A stretch of 64,000 bases of DNA from Nematopogon swammerdamellus (lineage: Eukaryota > Arthropoda > Insecta > Lepidoptera > Adelidae). Under the pieces are notes generated by a model. The model made no database searches and was not told where the DNA came from. It saw only the letters and a program-made list of their open reading frames with translations. A program made the position numbers and the translations under genes. Shown in pieces: positions 42,464 to 52,700 of this stretch. The stretch is taken from the NCBI GenBank assembly GCA_946902875.1, contig OX336345.1:9021395-9085394 (forward strand), given 5' to 3'. Each line of letters starts with the position of its first letter. Positions within the stretch are counted from its first letter, which is position 1.

Positions 42464-43254
42464 GGCAGGCGTTATAAGAGCTGTTTAATAGCCCATTCTA
42501 ATACGGGTTAAGGTTCTTTAGTGACTTCACAATAGCGTTAGTAAGTGCTATAAGGGTGGGACAAGAGCTCTACAGTAGTGATGCGTTATATTAATCCAAT
42601 ATACCAATTTAAGATCTAAAACAACCTGCCGTTAGCACCAATTTGTTTTTTGGGAACCGACGCCTTGAGAATCCCGTTGGAGTTAGTGAGACGGATCATG
42701 ACAAATTACTAGCAGCAATGAACTCCTAATAGTGAATAGCCCCTTCTGGTTCATGCTCTATTTGGTCAGAATTTCAGTCATGCGTGTAAGAAAGAGAATG
42801 ATACCTACCTACTGTTACTTTGCGAGCAACTTTGCAGTTTTACAAGTTTCATAGTTCTTCCAATATCGCGAACTTCTTTATAAAAGTAGGTCTCGTAAAA
42901 TTATTTCATTTCGAAGCAAAAACCGCAATAATTTACAATGTCACGCTTTTATTGGTTAGTAAATCAAAGTTCGGCCTTTTGTTTACGGCTGTCTGAAAAT
43001 GTGAAGTTTTCGGGCCAGTGATCGCTCGAAATGATCATAAATCAGAATACAAAGTTCACCGTTTCATTAGTATGAATTAGTACACTTCAATTAATTCTGA
43101 GGCGAGCCCATTTACATAAGTATTGTGAAGAATTTTTATTTTGCAGCTTTTGCCCATAGTTTCCCCTCAATTTATTTTTGTCTTTATAAATTTTTTTTCA
43201 AAAAATTTTAGATGGTGCATTTACTAGAATGATGGATGTTAGATGGATGAATGA
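42464..43254. other. unassigned sequence
   Basis: No recognised gene. Confidence 0.4.
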
Positions 43255-43257
43255 AAT

Positions 43258-43590
43258 TAAGGTTCCGTATCCGTCGTACAGGACCCTATTACTAAGCCTA
43301 CGCGCCGTCTGTCTGTCTGTCTGTCTGTCCATCGGTCCGGCTGTATCCCTTGAGCCGTAATAGGTAGCCCGTTGAAATTTTCACATAATATGTATTATTA
43401 TGGCGGATATAACAATAAATCATAAAAATAAGAAAAAGTAAAAAATTCACGGGGTCCCCATACAAGTAACTAAAAAGTGTATGCGCGCCATTTACCGAAA
43501 AGAGTATGAAGTATTTTAATTAATACATAGATAGCGTGAGTGGCCATGACATGGCGATACGGAACCCTCGGTGCGCGAGTTCGACTCGTT
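43258..43590 (+). repeat. GGTTCCGTA-type element, near-complete
   Basis: AAGGTTCCGTATCCGTCGTA, (GTCT)n, GAGCCGTAATAGGTAGCCCG, ATTATGGCGGATATAAC, then CATGACATGGCGATACGGAA and CGCGAGTTCGACTCG. Its complement is seen at 51774-52015. Confidence 0.75.
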
Positions 43591-43619
43591 TATATTATTA
43601 TTATTATATTTATAATATT

Positions 43620-43815
43620 TTATTTTATATTCCCACACTCCAGTATTTGCTAATTAGTACTTGTACTTTCACAACATCAATATCTTCCTCAATCATCCAA
43701 AGGTTGGTTGGAAGGAATCACTGTAAGGGATAAGTCCGCCTTTGCCTCTCATGTAAATTATATTTCGTACTTATTTCTGTAAAATGTTTATGGAGTAATA
43801 GAGTAGAATAGCACA
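43620..43815 (+). mobile_element. LINE 3' tail (GGGATAAGTCCGCCTTTG type)
   Basis: Contains GGGATAAGTCCGCCTTTGCC. Plus-strand relative of 9277-9490 and 49470-49620. Confidence 0.65.
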
Positions 43816-43837
43816 GGATAGAGAGAAGTGGGCATCA

Positions 43838-43975
43838 TTGGAGGAGACCTTTACCCAACCTGGGGACCTTGGTTAATAAATCAAGTACCTAATTTAGTAA
43901 TAATATCATTAATAGTAACTAAGATGAAATGCAGCATGGTCAAATAAAGGCTTTTTATTTATTTATTATGGAGTA
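43838..43975 (+). mobile_element. RTE-like LINE 3' end
   Basis: Reads DREKWASLEETFTQPGDLG in frame before two stops, resembling the C-terminus of lepidopteran RTE-type LINEs. A tail follows with GGTCAAATAAAGGC and (TTTA)n. Confidence 0.6.
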
Positions 43976-44405
43976 TTTCTATTTATCTGTCAAACATACT
44001 ATAAAACATATTTTATAGCGCTGCGTTTCGCTGTTATCCTATCGATTTAATTTCACCCTATATCTGTCCTTTGGAAGGCAAGATGCGTATAATTGCAGGC
44101 CATTGGGCGAAAGATAATCCAAAGAATATTCGACCTCTCAGGCGGGACGGAAGCGGCGCAAAATTTATGAGGCAGATCTTCATTCACCAACAAATAGCTG
44201 GCTTTGAGCGGGTGTGGTTACGCGCGAAGGAGTCTCTGTAAGACGTTTTCATTATTTTTGCAATGTCGCACTGTCTACTGTAGTCTTTTTCATTGGTAGG
44301 ATTAAGATGAATGTATTAGCTGTGGTATTAGTGATCAGGGAGGAGTGTTCATATGTTTGTTCAGGCTTTGCAGACGGGTTGGTATGCTTTCTTGTTCGAC
44401 TAAGC
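43976..44405. other. unassigned sequence
   Basis: No recognised gene. Confidence 0.4.
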
Positions 44406-44414
44406 TAAAGATAA

Positions 44415-44645
44415 AAAAAAAGGTCAAGTGCGAGGCGAACTCGCGTGGAGAGATTTAAGACGTTCTAAGGATTTTCGTTTAGGCTTTCCTGTAAACTATA
44501 AAAGAGGCCCTATATTAGATTTTTTTTTTCAAAATTATAGACTCGGTCATTTTTGGTATGATCTTCTATAAGGGTTCACATTTTTCCTCTTTTGAGGTAC
44601 GGAACCCTAAAAACGGTCAAGTGAGAGTTAGACTCTCGAGTCGAG
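44415..44645. repeat. GGTTCCGTA-type element pieces
   Basis: GTCAAGTGCGAGGCGAACTC and TTTTGAGGTACGGAACCCTA boundaries. Confidence 0.6.
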
Positions 44646-44979
44646 GGTTTCGTATCAGTCAATTGCATCAATATTCTCTTAAGCCCTCTTAAGCTCGATC
44701 GGGCCTTAATTAACTTACTTCAGGAGATCTATTCATTCTTTTATCTAAACGCTTTCTTCTTCTTATAAACTTACTTTCTCAAACTATATCTTTTACCCGA
44801 ACGCAGCTCGGCCTTCGGTAAATTAATAATAGTATAGAATAGTATGTAAGTAAAGTGGCTATCGCTGATACCAGAGAACAAAAAAAAGAAAGTTTATTCT
44901 TTCCTGGCCTTTTGCTGGATTTCGATGCCGTATACTTAGACATAGCCGTTTCAAGAGTTTGTTATAGGAAAACACTTAG
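44646..44979. other. unassigned, with a unit of the 2.9-kb tandem repeat
   Basis: ACCCGAACGCAGCTCGGCCT at 44795 is the inverted form of the 2884-3305 repeat unit. Confidence 0.45.
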
Positions 44980-45050
44980 TACACGCCGACCGGATTCGAA
45001 CCTGGGACGTCTCGCAAGAGAAGCCGACCATTCGGCCGACTTAACTGTTG
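44980..45050 (-). mobile_element. SINE family A head fragment, minus strand
   Basis: CCGACCGGATTCGAACCTGG (B box complement) and AAGCCGACCATTCGGCC (A box complement). Confidence 0.65.
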
Positions 45051-45195
45051 CCGAGAAAGTAACTATTTTCGAGAAAATATAGCGCTGTTGCAACTTGGAT
45101 TTGAACCACTAAGCGGATTCATATTAATGATCCAAAATTTCATCAAGCTGAATTGAACAATGTTTGATGGAGTTGGTACAGTTAAGTAGTTGTAT

Positions 45196-45241
45196 TAGGC
45201 AACCTGCATTGGTACCAACCGGTACCAATGCAGGCTGCCTA
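45196..45241. repeat. 21-bp inverted repeat, 4-nt loop
   Basis: Arms 45196-45216 and 45221-45241 (GGTACCAATGCAGG core) match with one mismatch. Confidence 0.85.
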
Positions 45242-46189
45242 TATCCTACCACATAGAATATAGTATTAGGATTATCTTATAAGAACCCGACGTGACCGGA
45301 TACGTCACGTCTTACACCTGTGTTTACTGTGTAAGGATTCCTAGATCCTGCGAGTGAATAACTGTTTGTTTCTGCTTTTATCGCTAATTCTCATGGCACC
45401 GGAAATACAGACAGACTAACCTGAATCAGACAGTATCAATTACTTAAAAAATAGTATCACAATAGAATAGGAGTGGGCGCTACTCACGACAACCCCGACG
45501 ACGCCAACTAAAGTTAGGCAGTGGAAGCTAGGAGCTTTCTATAGTTTAGGTTTCTGTGGCGACTAGCTATTCCAAAGATACAGCAGTATTACAGACATAC
45601 ATAAAGACGGCGTAGGCTTAGTAACATCTGTGATAATTAGGCTTCCGTACGGACGAGAGTGCTCTTATAAGGGTTCCGTTTTTCCTCTTTTGAGGTACGG
45701 AACCTTAAAAACAGCATTGTGCCACGAGTAAACCTTCTGTACCACAGAAAACCGAAATAATAATTCAATGGTCTTCATCTCAATCACTCAGAAATCCGTT
45801 GTTCACTATTTATAGGATTTACATATTCGATCACATGGAATGGACAATAGAATTCCGATAGATCAATATCGCTAAGAGGGTTTCTCAAATCTTTGCTCTC
45901 GGTGCTCTTGCAGGGGTACGGGCTATATCGTTGATCGATATGTGACAAAATGTGTAGTCCACCAAAGAGATATCGTCTATCCTTTGCTACTTGTTCAGAA
46001 CGCCAGCCTTTCTGTGTTGTAAGTTATTAAGTTACATTTCTAGCAGGCTAACCCTTTCGAGTCTCAATCTCACCCCATGCTAAAATGTTAAATAATTCAG
46101 TGTTAACTTTACAAACTCCGTCAAACATTATTCAGCTTGAAGACATTTTGGATCATTAATGAGAATCTGCTTAGTAGTTCAAATCAAAG
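45242..46189. other. unassigned, with a GGTTCCGTA-type fragment
   Basis: TAAGGGTTCCGTTTTTCC and GAGGTACGGAACC at 45667-45706. Otherwise nothing recognised. Confidence 0.4.
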
Positions 46190-46197
46190 TTCCAAAA

Positions 46198-46600
46198 GCG
46201 CTAAGGTAAACGATTTACTTTCTCGAAAACAGTTTGGTCGGCTTCTCTTGCGAGAGGTCCCAGGTTCGAATCCGGTTAGCGTGTACCAATGGGTTTTTTC
46301 AGACGGAAAAATGTACCTGATGCTGCACTGTTCGGACTTCATGTAAAACTGTAGGTCCCTTCCCCTGCCTTTTACTAGGTGGTAAGCTCAAATTGTATAT
46401 TGACTTAGTTGGTAACACCGTATTGGATGTAATATGGCCGAACAGCAGCCCCGGGTGTGTTCTCCTCTAGTCCATTATAGCCAGCAAACCAAAGGGAAGT
46501 CACCGGCATGGCATCTACCGTCTCGAAGGTGATGTTGGCTGGTCGGGGCATGCCCTTTGGTCCATCTGATTCAGCCACCTCCGACCCGTTCAGGTAAACG
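46198..46600 (+). mobile_element. SINE family A copy with a repeat unit fused 5'
   Basis: GTAAACGATTTACTTTCTCG-type repeat unit (46205) runs directly into the SINE head at about 46236 (GGCTTCTCTTGCGAGAGG, GGTTCGAATCC). The A-box part of the head is replaced. The body continues to GGGGCATGCCCTTTGG at 46560. After CAGCCACCTCCGACCC comes another unit fragment, GTTCAGGTAAACGATATGC (46590). Confidence 0.75.
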
Positions 46601-46697
46601 ATATGCTTGTTCAAAGAGAGTGAGGAAAGACACCGAGAAGCCGCGCCGGATACAAGATTTTTGCATTTATAGATTTGTATGCAATATATAAAAATTA

Positions 46698-47035
46698 CCG
46701 TGTGGGTTCGGTACTTAAAAAGAATAGCCCCACTGCATCTCTCCCCGTGCATGTCGTAAAAGGCGACTAAGGGATAAGGACAAGATGCCGTGCTAAAGGG
46801 CGACAGGCTCGCCACCTCTCACCTTGGCACGGTACTTCCACCGAGTCATGCAGCAGGTGGGTCTTCGTGCGTTACTTGCTGCTTGATCGATTTAATCTTG
46901 TTCGAATACTTTGCGAAACGTGGTGGTCGGTGTTGTGCTGCAATTTACCAGAGTTCTTGCAGCACAACACCGATTACTCTGCTTACCCCGATTGTCGGGA
47001 TTCAGTGTGTGTGATATGTATGTATGTATATAAGA
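46698..47035 (+). repeat. SINE-like family C, copy 5
   Basis: GTGGGTTCGGTACTTAAAAA, CATGTCGTAAAAGGCGACTA, GAGTCATGCAGCAGGTGGG, GATTGTCGGGATTCAGTG. Near-complete. Confidence 0.8.
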
Positions 47036-47645
47036 ATTAGCAGTGCCAGTACCCGCCTGATTTCTTCGTCTACAGGACTATCAGTATTCGTAGTCTGTGC
47101 AATCTGATTCAGAGCCTCTGACACGTAGCGAGAACTGATTTGTTTCGATGTTAAACATCAAGTTTAGTATCGTATCGATGTCCGTTTGCTATGTTTGAAT
47201 AGCGACGTCTAGACTTCGTTATGACAATTGTCTTATAAAGCTGAAAATCTGTTCGACGTGGACAAAAAGCGACAATATCGCAGCCCGAAAGCCTTTTGTA
47301 ATGACGCCTTTCGATTTTATGACGCAGAGACGTACGTGTTATTTCTATGGAAGTTTTACAGCCGTTTTGCGATAGGTATCGCGAAGGATTCTGCGCATGT
47401 CTTGCTTCTCATCATTGCGCACGAATGCATGAAAACTTTATGGATTCGCTGGATCTTAAAGTTGGGAAGTTTCTAGTTGTTACGTTTGCTAACAACCCTT
47501 TCGAAGAAGCGTTGAAATTCTTCTTATGAATATTTTTATAAAAATCAAACTTCATGCTGAATTGTTGACTTGAAGTCTACTTTGTGTCTAGTCTACATGC
47601 TGCACAGCAGAAAATACACCTACACAATATTATTTTTGTTCTAAT
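47036..47645. other. unassigned sequence
   Basis: The frame 47228-47476 (MSYKAENLFDVDKKRQYRSP...) has no recognised relative and no clear splice sites. Confidence 0.35.
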
Positions 47646-47649
47646 CTAC

Positions 47650-47700
47650 ATACATACCTACGCGCTGGACCTACCGCGGATGACTACCAACCGATTCTGC
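47650..47700 (+). pseudogene. LINE L1x fragment, upstream of a SINE insertion
   Basis: Encodes YALDLPRMTTNRFCR, the L1x segment immediately preceding the part found at 48130. It is interrupted by the SINE. Confidence 0.75.
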
Positions 47701-47705
47701 AGACC

Positions 47706-48118
47706 GATAAGCGGTGGGTGGCCGAGTGGTTTGGGCATCGGCTTCTCATGCGAGAGGTCCGCGGTTCGAATCCCGTTGGCATGTACCAATGAGTTTTTTC
47801 TGACGAAAAAAATTATGTACATACCTACACCTGCTGCTTCACCTTTCGGAACCGGTGTAAAACTGTAGGTCCCTTCCCTTGCCCCATACTAGGTGGTAGG
47901 CTCAAATTGTAGCCGACTGGGTTGGTACCACCGTACTGGATGTAATATGGCCGCATAGCAGCCTCGGTTGTGTTCTCCTCTAGTCCAGTATAGCCAGCAA
48001 TCCAGGGAAGTCTCCGGTATGGCACCTACCTTCTCGGAGGTTATATTGGCTGCTGGTCGGAGCATGCGCTTCGGCCCCTCCAACTCACATACCAGCACAC
48101 ACACCAGATTACATAAAA
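47706..48118 (+). mobile_element. SINE family A, complete copy nested in LINE L1x
   Basis: Head GGTGGGTGGCCGAGTGG and GGTTCGAATCCCG, the body to GAGCATGCGCTTCGGCCCC, and an A-rich tail to about 48140. The LINE coding frame stops at its left edge and resumes after the tail. Confidence 0.85.
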
Positions 48119-48129
48119 AAAAAACAAAA

Positions 48130-48345
48130 AAAAAAAACTTTCCTCTACAGAACCGGTAAACTCTGGAACGCTCTCCCTGTGCATATATTTCCCCCAAGTA
48201 TAGTCTCGGGTCCTTCCATAGGGGCTTGAATAGGCACCTGTCAGATCGGCATAGCATTCACAGCCCGCGTATACGACCGAATGTCCATGGGCGTCGTTAT
48301 ACACCTTATGGGTGGCTCGGCGCTACATGTCGAGTTTTCAATAAA
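48130..48345 (+). pseudogene. LINE L1x C-terminal fragment, downstream of a SINE insertion
   Basis: Starts NFPLQNR then, after a frameshift, LWNALPVHIFPPSIVSGPSI and a stop. Next come the conserved ATGTCCATGGGCGTCG and an A-rich end (TCAATAAAAAAAAG). Confidence 0.75.
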
Positions 48346-48724
48346 AAAAAGTACAAATATTAATTTCAAAATGGAGATAACATATTATTGTGTTAGGGAC
48401 TTATATTATTCGTAAGTTCTAAGCTTACAATATTCAGTAACTGTAGTCACAATATACGTTTGCGGCATAATAATTCAACCTATGCATAATTCAAACAGGT
48501 TACAACAGAAATAGAAAACATTGCTTCGTTTGTTCAGTTCTACCGCCTCAATAGTGAAGAAATATCTGTGCCCGAGATTGAGTCATTTGAATTCGTATAA
48601 GTTGTGCCTAGACCGCACCCCAGGGAGTGGAGAAATAACTTCTTATATCTTCTAGCTCGAAAGTACAAACACATCATAACAAGCCAGTCTCCGACCTACA
48701 TAGGGATTCCTAGTGACAAAGTGT
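48346..48724. other. unassigned AT-rich sequence
   Basis: No recognised gene. Confidence 0.4.
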
Positions 48725-48729
48725 CACTT

Positions 48730-48880
48730 TTTAGGGTTACGTGTACGTACGGAAGCCTATTACTAAGCCTATGCCATCTGTCTGTCCGTCAGTCCGAGGG
48801 CTGTAATATGTACCCGGTTGAAATTTTAACAAAATATGCGTCATTATGGCGGATATGCTAAAAAATAATAAAATAATCGT
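48730..48880 (+). repeat. GGTTCCGTA-type element, left part
   Basis: TTTTTAGGGTTACGTGTACG, CCTATTACTAAGCCTATGCC, TATGCGTCATTATGGCGGAT. Interrupted by the 24-bp minisatellite. Confidence 0.7.
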
Positions 48881-48881
48881 T

Positions 48882-49165
48882 TCTAGCCACTGATCAGTAA
48901 GCATTTCTAGCCACTGACCAGTAAGCATTTCTAGCCACTGACCAGCAAGCATTTCTAGCCACTGACCAGTAAGCATTTCTAGACACTGACCAGTAAGCCT
49001 AACTAGCCACTGACCAGCAAGCATTTCTAGTCACTGACCAGTAAGCATTTTTATCCACTGACCTCTAAGTATTTCTAGCCACTGACCAGTAAGCATTACT
49101 AGCCACTGAGCAGTACCTAAGCATTTCTAGCCACTGACCAGTAAGCATTACTAGCCACTGACTAG
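48882..49165 (+). repeat. 24-bp minisatellite, locus 2
   Basis: About twelve units of CTAGCCACTGACCAGTAAGC plus ATTT, the same unit as locus 1 (35325-35562). It sits inside a GGTTCCGTA-type element. Confidence 0.95.
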
Positions 49166-49194
49166 CGTCAAACTAGTGGGATATATAGTTCAAA

Positions 49195-49290
49195 TTCGAA
49201 ACAACAAACAATACACACTTGCCAGTTACGTGGTGGAACGGAACCCTCGGTACGCGAGTCCGACTCGTACTTGGGCGATTATTTTTTATG
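49195..49290 (+). repeat. GGTTCCGTA-type element, right part
   Basis: TACGTGGTGGAACGGAACCC and CGCGAGTCCGACTCGTACTT, the end expected for the element begun at 48730. Confidence 0.7.
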
Positions 49291-49469
49291 GAACTTGATA
49301 GGGTTGACTACAACACCTCAACCGCGATGTCAGGATATTGGACCTTCTTTTTGTCGGGACTAGGTACTATGCCAGAGCTTCTCATTAGTCATGCTTGCTC
49401 TGAACTGGGCAAAAACACGAATAATTTTCATAGACATTTTAATCGGCGATCAGTGCGAATAGTATAGAT

Positions 49470-49625
49470 AGAAAATTTATTTATTGCTCCACATATATTT
49501 TTAAAGAAAAATAACACAATTAATATAGGTACATGAGGTGCAAAGGCGGACTTATCCCTTGAAGATATTTATTCTAGCCAACTTTTAGGTGTGTAAAATG
49601 TGTAAATGAATGAACGTAGGTAGTA
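49470..49625 (-). mobile_element. LINE 3' tail
   Basis: TTTATTTATTGCTCC and GAGGTGCAAAGGCGGACTTA match 9277-9490 in the same orientation. Confidence 0.65.
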
Positions 49626-49696
49626 GCAAAGATAAGATGCACTTATTATATGAAACTTTAAAAAAAAGGTAACTAACTATTTTTATTATTTTTTTA

Positions 49697-50045
49697 TAGT
49701 AAGCGCGACATGTGGCTCCGAGTCACCCATAAGGTGTCTAGCGACGCCCATGGACATTCGGTCGCATGCGGGGGCTGCGAATGCTATGCCAGCCTGACAG
49801 GTGCCCATTCAAGCCTCTCTTGAAGGACCCGAGACTATACTTGGGGGAAATATGTAGGCAGGGAGAGCATTCCAGAGTTTACCGGTTCTGCGGAGGAAGG
49901 ATCTGCAGAACCGATTAGTACGCATCCGCGGTAAGTCCAGCGTATAGGGATGCAATCCCTGCCCAGTGCGCGTTGTACGGAGGTGGAAAGGGGACGGCGG
50001 AATCGCGTTAAACAGCTCCTCCGAGCACTCCCCGTGGGATAAGCG
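49697..50045 (-). pseudogene. LINE L1x C-terminal fragment
   Basis: Minus-strand reading: ECSEELFN..., a stop, then LHPYTLDLPRMRTNRFCRSF, RRTGKLWNALPAYIFPPSIV and a shifted C-terminal RMSMG segment. 5'-truncated, with internal stops. Confidence 0.8.
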
Positions 50046-50154
50046 AACTAAAGCTAAAGTAAGCGAACTAACTTTAAGATAACTTTAAGACTAATTTTAC
50101 TCGTAAATACAGTAGGTATGTACCTACCTATCGATCCAGGAGATATTTACAACT

Positions 50155-50395
50155 TACAAAGTCGTCCCCATTCCACCTTCGCACTGCGCGTACTGGAATG
50201 TGGAGCGCACTCCCTGCTCATCTATTTCCTCCCAAGTACAGCCTACGGTTTTTCAAAAGGGGCGTGATAAGCTCCTGTCAGGCCGGCATGGCATTCGCAA
50301 TCCCGGTGCATCACAGAATGTCCATGGGCATCATCAGACATCTACTCATAGGTGAAACGATGTCACATGCTTTCCATAAAAAAAAAAGTTCTACG
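50155..50395 (+). pseudogene. LINE L1x C-terminal fragment, opposite orientation
   Basis: FHLRTARTGMWSALPAHLFP, PKYSLRFFKRGV, then HHRMSMGIIRHLLIGET and a TCCATAAAAAAAAAA tail. About 25 residues between FHLRT and W.ALP are deleted relative to the copy at 49697. It lies back-to-back with that copy but covers the same region, so they are two insertions rather than one inverted event. Confidence 0.8.
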
Positions 50396-50615
50396 TTCTA
50401 CTTTTCTGTGCCTCAGTGTGAGAATGTTTCGGCCATTCATCTGTTTATATGTCTGTACGTTTACATTTCAGCAACCACATAAGCAGTGAAAAGATACAAA
50501 ATATTATTTACAAAAATAAAAATCGTGTTGTCTGTAACGTGTTAAACTGAGGTTAAAAAAAGTTGGTACTATTTATTCTGTTAGGTGAAATTTATTATTA
50601 TACCATAATAATTTT
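50396..50615. other. unassigned AT-rich sequence
   Basis: No recognised feature. Confidence 0.35.
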
Positions 50616-50619
50616 TTTA

Positions 50620-51010
50620 TGGAAACTGACACGCTTGGTCACATAACCTACAGCATCCGTGATGTAACGCATAACTCTTGTCATGGCAGCGCTGCCGCGC
50701 CGCACTGACATGGTGTCATGGTCGTGACGGCTACATTGAACTGGACCGAAAATACGAACTATTTACTTACATAGCCTCTTTGGCCGATCTTTCATTTAGT
50801 GCAGTGGTAACAATCCGGGTGGGTTAAGCGCTAACACCTATGGCAAGAAGGGGAGGGACCTAAAGTTTTACGTGGAATCTGAACCACGGTCAGCCTCCAA
50901 CGGCTGAACGGTCACTCATCCAAGTTCTGACCGCGCCGATGCTTGTGTGGTGTGCTAATGATCAAGAACGACAGTCGACCAATCGCACCACTGAGCTACC
51001 GAGGCTGACT
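50620..51010 (-). mobile_element. SINE family B, complete copy, minus strand
   Basis: Head at the right: CACTGAGCTACCGAGGCTGA (A box complement) and GGCTGAACGGTCAC (B box region). Body and tail complement TTTTTTATGGAAACTGACAC at the left. The full length matches 32065-32445 in reverse. Confidence 0.8.
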
Positions 51011-51535
51011 GATGTACTAAAAAAGTAATAATGTAACTATTGCCATGCTAGATGCTGACAAACCACAAATTCAACAAATTTGAAATTTACTTAGTAAGCG
51101 TTTGGGGAAAGCGATGCATCAGCTCAAAATGACTAGAAGGCCACCGGTTAAGGAGCTCCAATGCACCATAAATATTCCACTTTCCTCCAGAAATCAAAAT
51201 AAGCCCTTTCGCAGACGAAATTTGTCCTTCACAGTACTACATTAAGGATTAGAATTGAGTAAGCTCGAAATTGGAATGTCTAAATCGGAGTTGGAAAATT
51301 TATACCAAACTTTATGGTATCGAAAATTTTAAGACTCGGGTCGTCAAAGCAAACCCGGCCGGACGTATATTAAAATTTAACGAGTAGTCCGCTCTTTGCC
51401 TACTTTTGAAGTGATATCGTTTAAAAGAAGGGAAAGGCAGTCTTATGGCGCTCGGTTGGAAAGTTTGAGGGTAGTTTTCCCGATGCGTGGTCGACGGTAA
51501 AGTGACCGCCTCTGTGAATAATTTATGAGGTAATT
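51011..51535. other. unassigned sequence
   Basis: No recognised gene. Confidence 0.4.
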
Positions 51536-51539
51536 TGAA

Positions 51540-51700
51540 TAGAGGACGCGGTGAATATGAGCCGCGGAGCGCGCGAGATCCGTCAAGCTGTCACCAGCGA
51601 ATAATGAAGTTGTGTGGCGCCGCCCGCGCCGCGCCGCGCCGGGCGGAATTCTCTCACTGCGTTCCGAAGTGCGACCGAGTACGGTGTAAGCAGCACTTCG
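51540..51700. other. CpG-rich patch
   Basis: GCGGAGCGCGCGAGATCCG and CCGCGCCGCGCCGGGCGG in an otherwise AT-rich region. It could be a promoter or UTR, or an old repeat. The short frame from 51604 (MKLCGAARAAPRRAEFSH) has no recognised relative. Confidence 0.3.
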
Positions 51701-51773
51701 CTAAAAAATTTAATATTATTTATAGGAAAATTTTGTATGGAAAAAATACGCTTATTAATCAACATCAAAGATA

Positions 51774-52018
51774 AAACCGGCCAAGTTCGAGTCGAACTCG
51801 CGCACCGAGGGTTCCGTATCGCCATGTCATGGTCAGCGCTGCTTCATACTGTTTTCGGTAGATGGCGCTGTCATAGCGGTATTATTTGTTATATCGGCCA
51901 TAATAAAACATATTCTGTGAAAATTTCAACGGGATACATATTACGGTTCAAGAGATACAGCCCTCGGAAAGGCGGACGGACGGACGGACGGATGTCAGTC
52001 CATAACACCGGGTGAACT
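51774..52018 (-). repeat. GGTTCCGTA-type element, minus strand
   Basis: AAACCGGCCAAGTTCGAGTC, GAGGGTTCCGTATCGCCATG, CGGTAGATGGCGCTG, then (GGAC)n. Confidence 0.7.
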
Positions 52019-52023
52019 ACATA

Positions 52024-52345
52024 TACTATACGGGTTCCGGATCCGTACGGGACCCTATTACCAAGCTTATGACGTCCGTCTGACTGTCTGTGTCCTACCT
52101 TTAATACATATTTTGAACCGCAATAGGTAGCCGGTTAAAATTTTGTTTATTGTTTTTTTTTTTGGTTGAAACAAAACAGCCAAAAAGTCAGACGCGTAAT
52201 AAATTAGTACAAGAAACGTGTTTTTTTGAAAGTTATTTTTGTTTTTGCTGTATAAAACGGTAATACATACATGCGTAAAGTTGATGTGATTATAGTGCAA
52301 ACTAAAAGGTAAAACATCAAGTCATAAAAACCGGCCAATTATTAT
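52024..52345 (+). repeat. GGTTCCGTA-type element, plus strand
   Basis: GGTTCCGGATCCGTACGGGA, CCGCAATAGGTAGCCGG, and AAAACCGGCCAATTATTATT at the right end. Confidence 0.6.
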
Positions 52346-52695
52346 TTTCTCGAAAAGAGTCGCACAACTAGATTAGGAACGCAAGTCTAATATAACGTAG
52401 TTCGGGTATCCGGGATTTCTTTCCTGAGGTCGCAGGACGTGGGGTAACTTGGCGACGTTCTATAAAACTTTTCCGAAAACTGGGGGCAAGCAACCTAAAA
52501 CAACGAAAGAAAAGATGTGAAATACATTACAAGTATGTAAACTATGGCTGAATAATGAAGTGCACATTTGTCATGAAAATTGTGAAATCATAAGGTTTGT
52601 ACAATCATACGAGATTGAATTTACAGTTCAAAATAGACTTAAACAAACCTAAGTAATTGAGAAACTTCAAGTGGTTCTACAACTTAATAAATATA
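52346..52695. other. unassigned sequence
   Basis: Flank of the LTR element, with no recognised gene. Confidence 0.4.
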
Positions 52696-52700
52696 CATAT

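Noticed and set aside
49697..50395. One LINE with a 5' inversion (twin priming)
   Set aside because: Both oppositely oriented pieces cover the same C-terminal region and each has its own 3' end, so they are separate insertions.
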